Position numbers and translations under genes: made by a program
Source: Thereva unica
Taxonomy: Eukaryota; Arthropoda; Insecta; Diptera; Therevidae
NCBI GenBank assembly: GCA_949987705.1
Contig: OX465282.1
Coordinates: forward strand, 92,678,070 to 92,742,069
DNA length: 64,000 bases
Direction: 5' to 3'
Part shown: positions 45,750 through 55,204 of the stretch, piece after piece
Position numbering within the stretch: the stretch's first letter is position 1
How the letters are laid out: the number at the start of each line of letters is the position of its first letter
The notes under the pieces: model-generated
The model's input: only the letters and a program-made list of their open reading frames with translations
Databases searched by the model: none
What the model was told of the DNA's origin: nothing

Positions 45750-46489
45750 TTAAAAATAAAGCAAGAAATTCGGAAGCACAGAAAAATAGAGAGCATTTGT
45801 TTACAGAAGAGCTAGACAAACTTTTTGATATTGCCCCGCTTCACTTTCAATTTCTCCAGGCACAATTCGACGTGCTAGAAAAAAAGCAAGGAGAGATCTC
45901 AATGCGAATATAAAAAAACATTCGATCCGACCTATCCACTTGTAATACATTGGGATGGAAAAATACTGCCTGATATAATAGGTAATAAGAAAGTAGAGCG
46001 TCTTCCGATTCTTGTCTCCGGTAATGGTTGCGAAAAACTGTTAGGTGTACCCAACTTACTGCAGGAACGGGGGAAAATACGTCGGATGCTGTTTTTAATA
46101 CAATGGAGTAGTTGAGTGTCACAAATAAAGGCCGGGCTATGAGTTTTGACACTACTGCCTCTAACATCGGTCGCAAAAAAGAAGCATGCACTATTCTGGA
46201 AGCAAAGACGGGCCATGATATTTTATTGCTTGCTTGTCATCACGTGTTTGAAATAATGCTTTCAAAAATATTTACACTGTGCTTTGGACCAACAAGCTCT
46301 CCTGGGATTCCATTATTCAAGAGATTCAGCGATGTATGAGATACATTTCCAAAAGAGCAATACGATTGTCTTGATTCCAATACTATCGTGAAACAGTTTG
46401 CTGAAAATACTCTGGAAAGTATTACGACTGCTTTAACTGGAGAAAAACAAGCTCGCAATGATTACAACGAGCTAGTGGAGCACACAATA

Positions 46490-46943
46490 GCTGCGTTCCT
46501 TTTCTGCTAATTTTTACTACTTTTTACACTTGCGTACTAGCAACTACACCTGCTCTTATAAACGAGTAGATAGCACTTGCAATTAAACAATTGAAATCCG
46601 CTAGGGGGAAAGCGGCCATTTCGAGTCTATTGTGAATTATTTTCACTTACGCCATTACCCGCTAGATGGCTTTTATTTGTGTCGAGCTGATTTGCTCATA
46701 TAAAAACGTCCATAAATAAAACTTCAGTCGTATAATTATCAAAAATTATTATCTTTCGTTTTACTTTAGAAATTATCGCATTAATTTCTCCATTGTGTCA
46801 CAAATTCTTCTTTTAAGAATTTTTTATTTGTAAAGTTTAAAGTAACGTCAAAAATTTCAACTGATATTTTACTCAAATCAGAAAATTTTGCGTTCCTTTT
46901 CTGCTCTGCTCAGAAGTACTAAATAGTAGAAAAGGAACGCAGC
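46490..46943. mobile_element. TA-flanked MITE in the transposase-like gene
   Basis: 454 bp from GCTGCGTTCCTTTTCTGCT to the inverse AGTAGAAAAGGAACGCAGC, flanked by TA (46488-46489; 46944-46945). Removing the element and one TA rejoins VEHTI with LIVLNKPPAGF in a frame consistent with the family. A TA duplication points to the Tc1/mariner group. Confidence 0.8.
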
Positions 46944-47400
46944 TATTGATTGTTTTGAACAAACCACCTGCAGGATTCATTGGCGTGTCCCAGGACCAAT
47001 ACATCATGCTCGATGGATGGCAAAGCTGCTGTTTGCTATGAAGATTTTTCTCTTTAGGAGTAACTTACAAGCATTTAAGCTAAGCAAAAGCAAAAGATTT
47101 GTTACTTTTGGTGCACTCATATACACCAAGATTTTGATCGAAGCACCTTTGGCAGCAGATGCACCGATTAATGACTTGCAGCTTTGGAAGAGATTCAAGT
47201 CATACGAGGCCATTGATTCCGAAATCGGTGCAGAAGCAAGGGGTGTCTTAGAGCGTCACTTGTGGTACTTGTCTGATGAGCTACTTGCCTTTGCCTTGTT
47301 TTCAGACAAAATGTCTTATGGCGAGAAAATGGCTATCGTGCATAAGATGGATGTTGACGGCGGTTCTCGTTTAGTACGAGGTGATTCTTCTAAACTATAA

Positions 47401-48414
47401 TAATTCAAAATCAACGAGCTTTTTATATAAGAGAGGGGGCTGAAATTTTGAACACATAATAGGAATGGTAGGTGTAACAAAATAAGGGGGTGGCGGGGCT
47501 TCCACTTGAAAATTTATTTTTCCTTACTTAAGCATGGACTTCCTAGTGCCGGTGGATCGTGTTGGGCCCGGTTGGAGAGTTAAACAAGCACACCGCTCCT
47601 CTGAAACTGTTATTTGGTAACAACCTTTCCTAAAAAGGAAAGAAGGTAGGTCGCTTCATTTTGAATCGGAAGATGGGCCGACGCACAGTGGCGAGATATT
47701 TGATATTCCACCCAAATTACTCTAGAGGTCGTAATTTTTAAGTTATTGACAAAAATTTTTTTTTAAAATGTTCATTTTGAATTTACCTATCGATCCCTCT
47801 AGCCGGATTTTGAAATTTCATTTTCGTTTTTTTAAATTTTTTAACAAAAAGTCTATTTTTTCAAAAAAATACTATTTTTTCTATTCAATTTATTCTAACG
47901 GGCCGAAAATTTGAGTTTCCGTGCTCATGTTTTTTTAAAATGTTCGTCTTTTAGTTAGCTATTAATCTGTCTAGATGAATTTTTGATATAGTTTTTTAAA
48001 ACTGTTCAAATTACTGTCCAATATCAAATCATTCAGTTTGAAATTTTTTGGTAGAGGTTTACATATCACTAATTAAGGCTTCAACCCACCAACTTCCAGA
48101 GTTATGTTTCGTCAAAGTCAAAATTTTGTTTTTTTTCTTCACTAAAATTTCAACTTCAACCACCTTTTTCAACAAAAAAAAGTAGCTAATTGATATTTTT
48201 TTATTACAAAATTGGAAAGCTTGGACAATTTTCTATGAATAATGTTCAGCATTTTTTATGCTACGGCCTATAGTTTTGAAGCTATAAGCAATTTTAATGT
48301 TAAAAATGGCTCTATTTTGTACTTTTTCAGTTCCTTACAACCTGAGGTTATGTCTAATGTCAGTTTGCATTTTAATGTAAGCACTTCTTAATAGAGCGCT
48401 ATCACGCTCGCCTT
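47401..48414. other. No gene; low-complexity AT-rich DNA
   Basis: Long runs of T and A (47750-47890) and the word 'gtagaggtttacatatca' (48052), whose inverse occurs at 53491. No coding potential. Confidence 0.4.
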
Positions 48415-48582
48415 ATCGTTGGATATGGTCCTGTATGCGCAGCACGCGCGAAGGATGCTTAAGCTAGAGACAGATACATGCATTGATGATTACATTGATC
48501 ACGGTACAAAGGTACGCATGTATCTGTCTCCAGCTTAAGCATCCTTCGCGCGTGCTGCACATACAGGACCATATTCAACGAT
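48415..48582. repeat. 168-bp near-perfect hairpin
   Basis: Arms of about 67 bp (ATCGTTGGATATGGTCCTGT... and its inverse ending CAACGAT at 48582) differ at only about three positions and enclose a loop of about 34 nt. It could be a small MITE or, if transcribed, a double-stranded RNA precursor. No flanking duplication is obvious. Confidence 0.85.
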
Positions 48583-49057
48583 ATATTTTTCTTTAGGATA
48601 CGTATTGCATATTTCTAGAATTTTAAGGTCTTGGTCTGCCTTGTAGTTATAAACTTCATTTTAGTACTTAACTACTTCTTGTGAATTAAATACTATTCCT
48701 ACTTCTGACTATCTCCCACTGGGATGAACAATGTTTTTAGTAAGTCAACTATCTTTATATATATATATATATATTTCTTCTGTCCGTGTGTATGTAACTG
48801 AACTCCTCCTAAACGGCTAGACTGATTTTTATGAAATTTTGTATGCTAGATTAAGTTGATTCGAGAATGGCTTAGATTCATAATTTGAACCGATACCTAA
48901 ACGGCTGGACTGGAATCTTGAGATCGATTTTTCGACTACTTCCCGATATCCAGTGATGCTCAAATTTGACAGACACCTTTGTTTCTGAAGGAAATACAAT
49001 AAAGTATTCTCAATTTTATGATACATTCAATCTGGCTGCCACCATAAAATGGCGATT
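48583..49057. repeat. (TA)n tract, Helitron-like phrase and ATGGCGG repeat edge
   Basis: A TA tract (48756-48774) is followed by TTCTTCTGTCCGTGTGTATG and 'cctcctaaacggctagactgatttttatgaaattt', similar in wording to the 5' part of the Helitron at 11740-11790 (aaccgattttgatgaaattt). 49030-49057 (ggctgccaccataaaatggcg) belongs to the ATGGCGG repeat interrupted by the palindrome. Confidence 0.5.
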
Positions 49058-50007
49058 CACAGGCCTGCAAGGTTTTTTTCTTGACAATTTAATAGTCGTA
49101 TTTTAAGTATTTTTTCGCGCTGAATCCGAATCCGTTGGCCAAATTGCCCTATCACGTCAGGATTTTGAGCAATCCTAACCTAAAAGTGCCAAAAAGCGTG
49201 TTTTTTGCACTTTTGCGCGTTAAATATCTCAAAACTATGGAATGATAGGGCAAATCTGACAACGGGATCGTTTTCAGCATGCCAAAATCTATAGAAAAGC
49301 ATGTCGGAAGCGTGAAATTTGACAACACTTTTTTTGTAATACTGAAAAGAAAAACTTCTTGGCGCGAAATCGACGATTTTTATTAAGACATGTTATCATC
49401 GTTGCACCTCGTTTTTCGGGGGCTCGTATTTTAAGTATTTTTTCGCGCTGAATCCGAATCCGTTGGCCAAATTGCCCTATCACGTCAGGATTTTGAGCAA
49501 TCCTAACCTAAAAGTGCCAAAAAGCGAACACGCTTTTTGGCACTTTTAGGTTAGGATTGCTCAAAATCCTGACGTGATAGGGCAATTTGGCCAACGGATT
49601 CGGATTCAGCGCGAAAAAATACTTAAAATACGAGCCCCCGAAAAACGAGGTGCAACGATGATAACATGTCTTAATAAAAATCGTCGATTTCGCGCCAAGA
49701 AGTTTTTCTTTTCAGTATTACAAAAAAAGTGTTGTCAAATTTCACGCTTCCGACATGCTTTTTATAGATTTTGGCATGCTGAAAACGATCACGTTGTCAG
49801 ATTTGCCCTATCATTCCATAGTTTTGAGATATTTAACGCGCAAAAGTGCAAAAAACATGCTTTTTGGCACTTTTAGGTTAGGATTGCTCAAAATCCTGAC
49901 GTGATAGGGCAATTTGGCCAACGGATTCGGATTCAGCGCGAAAAAATACTTAAAATACGACTATTAAATTGTCAAGAAAAAAAAAAACCGTTTTTTGCAG
50001 GCCTGTG
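49058..50007. mobile_element. 950-bp near-perfect palindrome (fold-back element)
   Basis: Begins CACAGGCCTGCAA and ends TTGCAGGCCTGTG. Arms of about 470 bp are almost identical and meet at a centre of a few bases near 49531 (AAAAAGC gaacac GCTTTTT). Each arm also contains a directly repeated block of about 110 bp (TATTTTAAGTATTTTTTCGC ... CTAAAAGTGCCAAAAAGC), so that block occurs four times. Outside it, 'aaaatggcgatt' and 'ttacctttttcgttacaac' rejoin into a normal ATGGCGG repeat, implying insertion with a TT (or TTA) duplication. Mirror-image open frames (49289-49483; 49574-49876) are consequences of the palindrome. Confidence 0.9.
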
Positions 50008-50170
50008 TTACCTTTTTCGTTACAACCCCTCTGACATTGGTATCAAATGAAAGATTATGACGAGTAAAATACAGTAAGCTATGTGGCGTCATTTTAAATC
50101 CAATATGGCGGTCCCACGAAATGGCGCATTACCTCTTTCTGTACAACCACTCAATATGGGTGACATTATC
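50008..50170 (+). repeat. 'ATGGCGG' repeat, right part of the interrupted copy
   Basis: ttacctttttcgttacaacc, 'ggtatcaaatgaaagatta', 'gctatgtggcgtcatttta' and 'aatatggcggtc' follow the palindrome, completing the copy that starts near 49030. Confidence 0.7.
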
Positions 50171-50739
50171 TTCAGTTGAAAGTCGGCTCGGTATTTATCA
50201 TGCTGCGAAACATAAATCAACCAAGACTTTGCAATGGCACCAGATTGTCTGTGAAAAAGCTTATGAACAATGTGATGGAAGCTATCATTATCAAGGGAAA
50301 CTACCAAGAGGAAGATATTTTGATTCTGAGAATTTCAATGATTACGAATGATATCCCTTTTGAATTTAAACGCCATCAATTTCCAATTCGACTTGCCTGC
50401 GCAATGACAATTAACTAGGCGCAAGACAAGCCATTGGAAATTTGCGGAATCAATTTAGGGTATTCGTGCTTCTCACGCGGCCAACTATGAATCGCCTGCT
50501 CTCGCATTGGCAAACCATCAGCTTTGTTCGTATATCTACGACAGTGGTTTTCGAACTGGGGAGCGTGACCCCCAAGAGGGACTCTTATAACTTAAAGAGG
50601 GTGCGGATGATTTCATATTTTTGATTTTTTTAATCATTTTTTATTTTCCACTTAAATGTTATTGTGTCTGTTTTATTATACACCTCATCGCCATCTAGAC
50701 CTTCGGTATTTCAACATTGAATAACTATGATATTTGTCA
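50171..50739. other. No confident feature
   Basis: Short frames only (76 and 80 codons). Phrases such as KLMNNVMEAIIIKGNYQEED (50240-50330, plus) are uncharacterised. Confidence 0.35.
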
Positions 50740-51470
50740 GCCAATTTCGACAAATGTACACGATTCTGAAACGTCATTCACTACAATTTTAGCTATCGTA
50801 AAAATATGGGAAAAATTCGGCTCCTTCAGACGAGTATGAGTACGGGTATGCAATGACTCGCCAGCGCTCCAATAGAGTTGCTGAAGCGGTAAGAGAGAGT
50901 GTTTCCGATAATCCAAATATGTTGTATAGCCGCCGATCTCAGGAGTTAAACGTGTGTGGAACAACTCTAAAGAGAAGCAAGATTTTCATCTCTTCCCATA
51001 CAAAGTGAGACTTATTCAAAAATTGTTGTCAACGCACAAGCCACCTCATTTGCAATATTGAAATGCTGTCGAAAGAATGAATGATACCGAGCCGAAATTT
51101 CGATGACGGATGAAGCTCATTTTACACTCTCTGGCGGAGTCAATAAACAAAACTGTCGAATTTGGGGAAAAGAGAAACACGACATTCACGAAAAACCACT
51201 GCACGACAAGGAAGTCACTGTCTGGGCCGGAGGGTGCTCAAAAACCGCCAACGAACCATTTTTTGGTTGGATGGTGGTGCACTTTGTGCGTACGAAAACG
51301 CGTGAAAAGGTACTGACGAACCTATTTTCAACAATAAGGCGCAAATTTACATATTTTATTGGGAGGCCCAAGGGTTTGTTTTTGTGGCAATATCATAAAG
51401 TTTGGAAACCACTGACCTACGCAGAGGACGGCAAAACGAAAAACATTGTTTATCGTAAGACACTGCAATG
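50740..51470 (+). pseudogene. Tc1/mariner-like (IS630) transposase pseudogene
   Basis: A helix-turn-helix part reads RVAEAVRESVSDNPNMLYSR and RSQELNVCGTTLKRSK (50875-50985), followed by TDEAHFTLSGGVNKQNCRIW (51106-51165), HDIHEKPLHDKEVTVWAGGC, and a shortened tail with PKGLFLWQYHKVW. The DEAHF and NKQNCRIW words are hallmarks of an insect Tc1/mariner-like group. The first catalytic Asp is present, but the middle part with the second Asp and the usual DLTPLDYFLWG acidic residue is deleted or mutated. No terminal inverted repeats were identified. Confidence 0.75.
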
Positions 51471-52254
51471 AACATCAAAAAATTTAAAAAATTAAATTCA
51501 TAATGCCACTATAATTACCATTGAACTGTAAATAACTGAAATTAATCATTTTGATCCTAATTGATATCTCTTTTGTTGTTTCGTTGTTTCATTGTGTTTT
51601 TCAGTCAGTTAATTAATTTTAGGGAGAACTAGGTCTGCCGGGTGAACTAGTTTCTCTATAAATCCTGATAACAAAAATTGTGTTTTCTTTGACGTCAGCA
51701 ACTGTCCCAAGTTTTATTTTTTGCAAAGTTTTAAAATCGACATTTTATATTCCAAAATTTCCGCATGGGTCAAAATGCCACTATAATGCCTAGCTTTGAT
51801 TATGACAGTTTGTCATGAATATTTTTTCGGTTATCTTGGAGTATTTTTAATTTTAATTATAAAATCTGTGTATAGTGTTTGCCTGTAAAGAATTTTTTTC
51901 TTGTAATCTTCGGCTTTATTTATTTCTTTTACTATCTATCATTGCTCTCTTTTTATTTTAATTTGATAAATGGGTCATTAAAATCTGTGTTGATTTTTAA
52001 AACGTTTTTATTAGTTTGTCCGGTACAAATTTTGCAGTCGATTTTTGAATACCTCCGATTATCCGATCATGCTGAAATTATGCACACAGCTTTAGCTCCG
52101 ATGATAATGCAATATACCATTAGATCCTTGGCGGCCGAGGGTGGATTGCCATTTTCTTCACCTGTGACTTGGGTGCCATAAATTGCAGGGATGTACCGTA
52201 GACCATGCTGTTGTACACCTAGGATCAACAGTTTTTGCTAAAGGTCATGTCAGA
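51471..52254. other. No gene recognised
   Basis: AT-rich; a 100-codon frame at 51879-52181 has a hydrophobic start but no domain. Repeated 'tttcgttgtttcattgtg' is low complexity. Confidence 0.35.
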
Positions 52255-52610
52255 TCATGGAAGGAAGGAAATGCCACAACCTACCGCGATATTTTTAGTC
52301 CACCTACTCCCAACCATTACTATCGCAACTTTGACATCGGGGCATCGAGAAACAGCTTACTGGAGTGTTATGCCTCCTGAAACTAGTTGAATCTCATCAA
52401 CCAACCGATGACATGCGCTTTTTCGGAGCGTGGAACGGCTAAGGAAGGCTATGACAGGAAGAATCAGGAATGTAAAGGGGGAAGAAGAAAGAAGGAAAGT
52501 TATGCAGGTGAGAAAGTGGAAGGACCGTGGGACTGGCTGAGATTCGAACCCGGGACCTCTGGGATAGTAGCCAGATGCCATACTCCCTAGGCTACCGAGG
52601 CCGAGGCACA
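52255..52610 (-). repeat. tRNA-derived SINE (second family, copy 2)
   Basis: Minus strand: head with GGTAGCCTAGGGAGTATGGC (box A region) and GGTTCGAATCTC (box B, about 52530) followed by the same body as 42222-42650 (cctgattcttcctgtcatag, catgtcatcggttggttgat). The poly-A end is missing, so it is 3'-truncated. The head abuts a mariner-type MITE. Confidence 0.82.
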
Positions 52611-52612
52611 TA

Positions 52613-52864
52613 CAGTGAGCATCAATATAAAGTTAACACAAAAGGCTCAACAACAAAAATACACTAAAAAATCCACGTTTTTACCTCCTCAAAAAAAATC
52701 GGAGGAGGCTACACGACCCCTTAAAATCTTCGTAACAGTCTCTACTACAATTAAAAAATAATTTAAAAATTCGCATTTGCCTCTAAGGGGGTCCTGGAGG
52801 CTCCCTAAAAGGCTCAAAATAAAATAAAGGGGAATTTGTGTTAACTTTATATTGATGCTCACTG
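52613..52864. mobile_element. Mariner-type MITE (252 bp)
   Basis: Perfect terminal inverted repeats of about 30 bp starting CAGTGAGCATCAATATAAAG, flanked by TA (52611-52612; 52865-52866). CAGTG ends and TA duplication are characteristic of Tc1/mariner. Non-coding interior. Confidence 0.9.
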
Positions 52865-53470
52865 TATATCTGGGTGTCTTAGAAGTGATAGAAATCTGAT
52901 TTTTTTAGATGCATTGATACCCCAACAGGTTTCCGTTTTTCGAAATTTGAATTAGTTTTTTCTTTATTAATTAATTAGTAGGATTTTTCACCATTTTTTA
53001 CGTTCTATGCCTCTTCTAACTTGATTTTTCATATAACCGATCAGCCCCAAATTTTGCCCATATGCATAGTTCGCGTGGCAATACAATATGACATTTTTGT
53101 AACAAAAACAACATGGTGGCTCCAATATGGCGGCCGAATTTTGCAATTGTGTTTCCCGATCACAGACATGGGTATCAAATGAATGGGTATTGCGAGTAGA
53201 ATTAGCTGTTAGCTGTGCGACCTCACTTCAATTCACAATGGCGTCGAACGCTAAATGGCGGCCAACACAAAATGGTGATAACCATTTCACGCGCTCGGCA
53301 CGGGTATCAAATGAAAGCGTGTGCCAAGTAGAATGCTATTAGCTGTGTAGCGTCATTTTAAATTCAAAATGGCGGCAAAAAAATAGCGGATTACCTTTTT
53401 CCTTACAAGTCGCTCGGTATGGGTATCAAATGAGAGCGTAGGAAAGTATTATTCATGAAAATATCTCATA
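52865..53470 (+). repeat. 'ATGGCGG' interspersed repeat, longest copy
   Basis: From about 53030: 'catagttcgcgtggcaataca', 'aatatggcggccgaattttgcaatt', then three modules with GGTATCAAAT at 53171, 53303 and 53422 (spacings 132 and 119 bp) alternating with 'gtgtagcgtcattttaaattcaaaatggcgg'. The 71-codon frame inside is a by-product. Confidence 0.75.
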
Positions 53471-54120
53471 GGGTTATATTACAAAAATCGAGGGTGATAT
53501 GTAAACCTCTAGCAAAAAAAACTTCAGGGCGCCCTTGCGGCTAAACCGTTACGATTCCCCCTACCCATACGATTTTCTTTTTCGTCTTTCTGAAACCTAT
53601 CCACAGCCGACGGCTTTGTTACTTTATGTAGTACACCCGGTATAATAGACTTAAATTAGAAAATAAAAATATTGTATAAAAAATACGCTTTTATTTTAAA
53701 ATGAGCTAAAGAGTAAAAAATAATTTTGCATGTAAAGTTTTTATTGCTCCAGTCAGTATATGGGAACAACCTACTTCTCGAAATATAAAAAAGCCTGAGA
53801 CGCTAACGAAAAGTGCCAGTGTAGAATAAGTAAAAAGTATGTATTTATTAGATTTTTTTGGGCACCAAATTGTGCATTTTGTGCTGCGAATCTTAAAAAA
53901 GTTGTATCATACTCTTAATTTTTTAAGTATCCAAAATTAATTTATGCAGATTTTTTTTAAACTAGACTTTTTCCCCAAAATCAAGATTCAAAACGCCCTA
54001 CCTCGTGAACTGGCAAAGAGAGCCCTCACTTTTGGTATTTTTGTCGATAATTTTTTGCCTTCTATCTAACATTAATCGCTTGGCAAGCCAGGATGGAACA
54101 CCCTGTATATTTTCACAGTT
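53471..54120. repeat. Repeat remnants, no gene
   Basis: 53488-53518 is the inverse of 48045-48075; 53600-53645 ends in 'tactttatgtagtacacccggtata', and 54095-54110 has 'ggaacaccctgtatatt', phrases typical of terminal repeats. No complete element could be bounded. Confidence 0.4.
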
Positions 54121-54495
54121 GAGGATAATCAAGTGTCGCATTGATAGAACTAAAATCGAATAACGGGATTTCCAATCATTCTCGTTTCCAGTTTTTTTCT
54201 TGCTAATTAGAAACTATATAAGAAGAGTTAAAAAATGCAATGGAAATGGCTTTCGGGAAATTTTACCATTGCAGTATGATTCAGGTCAAATTTCAAGTGA
54301 GGGTAATCAAGTGTCGCATTGATAGAACTAAAATCGAATAACGGGATTTCCAATCATTCTCGTTTCCAGTTTTTTCTTGCTAATTAGAAACTATATAAGA
54401 AGAGTTAAAAAATGTAATGGAAATGGCTTTCGGGAAATTTTACCATTGCAGTATGATTCAGGTCAAATTTTAAGTGAGGGTAATCAAGTGTCGCG
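54121..54495 (+). repeat. 178-bp tandem duplication
   Basis: AAGTGTCGCATTGATAGAAC at 54131 recurs at 54309, and its first part again at 54486, giving two full units and the start of a third. The units differ at only a few positions, indicating recent duplication. Non-coding. Confidence 0.9.
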
Positions 54496-54849
54496 CAGTG
54501 TATATTAGTCTAGCCTAGTCTTGTTCTTGTCTTGTTCTTGTTTTTGCAAGTATAACTAAGTCTTGTTCTTGTTCTTGCTCTTGCAAAATGTGTAAGAACA
54601 AGACCATTTTTGCTCATCACTAGTGTATATGCATAGTTCATTGAAATACAAATGCTATTAGTCCAGGAGCCGGTGCCACTAAAAGTCCCGTCATACGGAA
54701 TTGGAAAAAATTTTTTGGTAATGGAAAGTTCGAAGTTAGACGAACAAGAAAAGCTTGATAAGCATGGATTTCATAAGCCAAAATGGTCGAACATACCTCT
54801 TTTAAAGATGTGATAAGGGATAAAATTAACCTTTATTTTACTCGTTTTG
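54496..54849. repeat. (CTTGTT)n-type simple repeat and unassigned DNA
   Basis: 54522-54600 is rich in CTTGTTCTTG units. The rest up to the Gypsy target duplication has no feature. Confidence 0.7.
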
Positions 54850-54854
54850 ATGTT

Positions 54855-55183
54855 ATTGTGTTGTGTGCGGAGTCGGCACAACGAGAAAAGTCTATTTATT
54901 GAATACCACTTTTAAACACAATATATTTTATCATTTATTTAACCAAACTTTCATTCACATATATGTTTATCTTATTTATATTTTATATTATACACAGCTT
55001 TTATTTTATATACGACTATTTATTTTTATATCGTTTTTTTTAACGTCAAAAACTTTTGTTGACAACCCATTAATTAATTTATTGTTTTCTATTTTTTATA
55101 TTACTTGATGCAAGTAGGCTATGCTTTTGTGCACAGTCTTTTGCAGTCAAGTAATAGGTGAGTAGTAGGACGATGTCCCTACA
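54855..55183 (-). repeat. Gypsy 3' LTR
   Basis: 329 bp; on the minus strand it starts TGTAGGGACATCG and ends ACACAACACAAT. The border on the ATTGTG side is set by the ATGTT duplication. One difference (T/A) from the other LTR. Confidence 0.92.
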
Positions 55184-55184
55184 T

Positions 55185-55194
55185 ACTCCCCTCC
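55185..55194 (-). promoter_or_regulatory. Gypsy polypurine tract
   Basis: On the minus strand GGGAGGGGAG directly upstream of the 3' LTR. Confidence 0.75.
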
Positions 55195-55204
55195 CAGCGT
55201 AGCG

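Larger units (their letters stand above)
44478..47400 (+). pseudogene. Transposase-like pseudogene of a multicopy arthropod family, with two insertions
   Basis: Blocks in order: LPTLRQVLLRYHHIK and AHMLIQEVMEVWSKCGIPTR (44478-44640); an insertion; NKARNSEAQKNREHLFTEEL, DKLFDIAPLHF, LVIHWDGKILPDIIG, ERLPILVSGNGCEKLLGVPN, FDTTASNIGRKKEAC, LLACHHVFEIMLSK and SSPGIPLFKRFSD (45757-46460); a MITE; then PGPIHHARWMAKLLFAMK, APLAADAPINDLQLWKRF and LERHLWYLSDELLAFALFSD (46944-47400). I recognise this order from uncharacterised, highly repeated arthropod proteins that look transposon-derived, but I cannot name the superfamily. Several frameshifts and stops. The D in SFDTTAS and the W/D in HWDGK would be candidate functional residues. 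Confidence 0.7.

Noticed and set aside
48745..48900. Second Helitron
   Set aside because: The TA tract and the 'aaacggct.gactgatttttatgaaattt' phrase resemble a Helitron 5' region, but no TC start, hairpin or CTRRT end could be fixed.
49289..49876. Identical peptides on opposite strands
   Set aside because: Mirror frames produced by the 950-bp palindrome, not a gene pair.
51879..52181. Hydrophobic 100-codon frame as a small membrane protein
   Set aside because: T-rich low-complexity DNA gives Phe/Leu-rich translations; no supporting signal.
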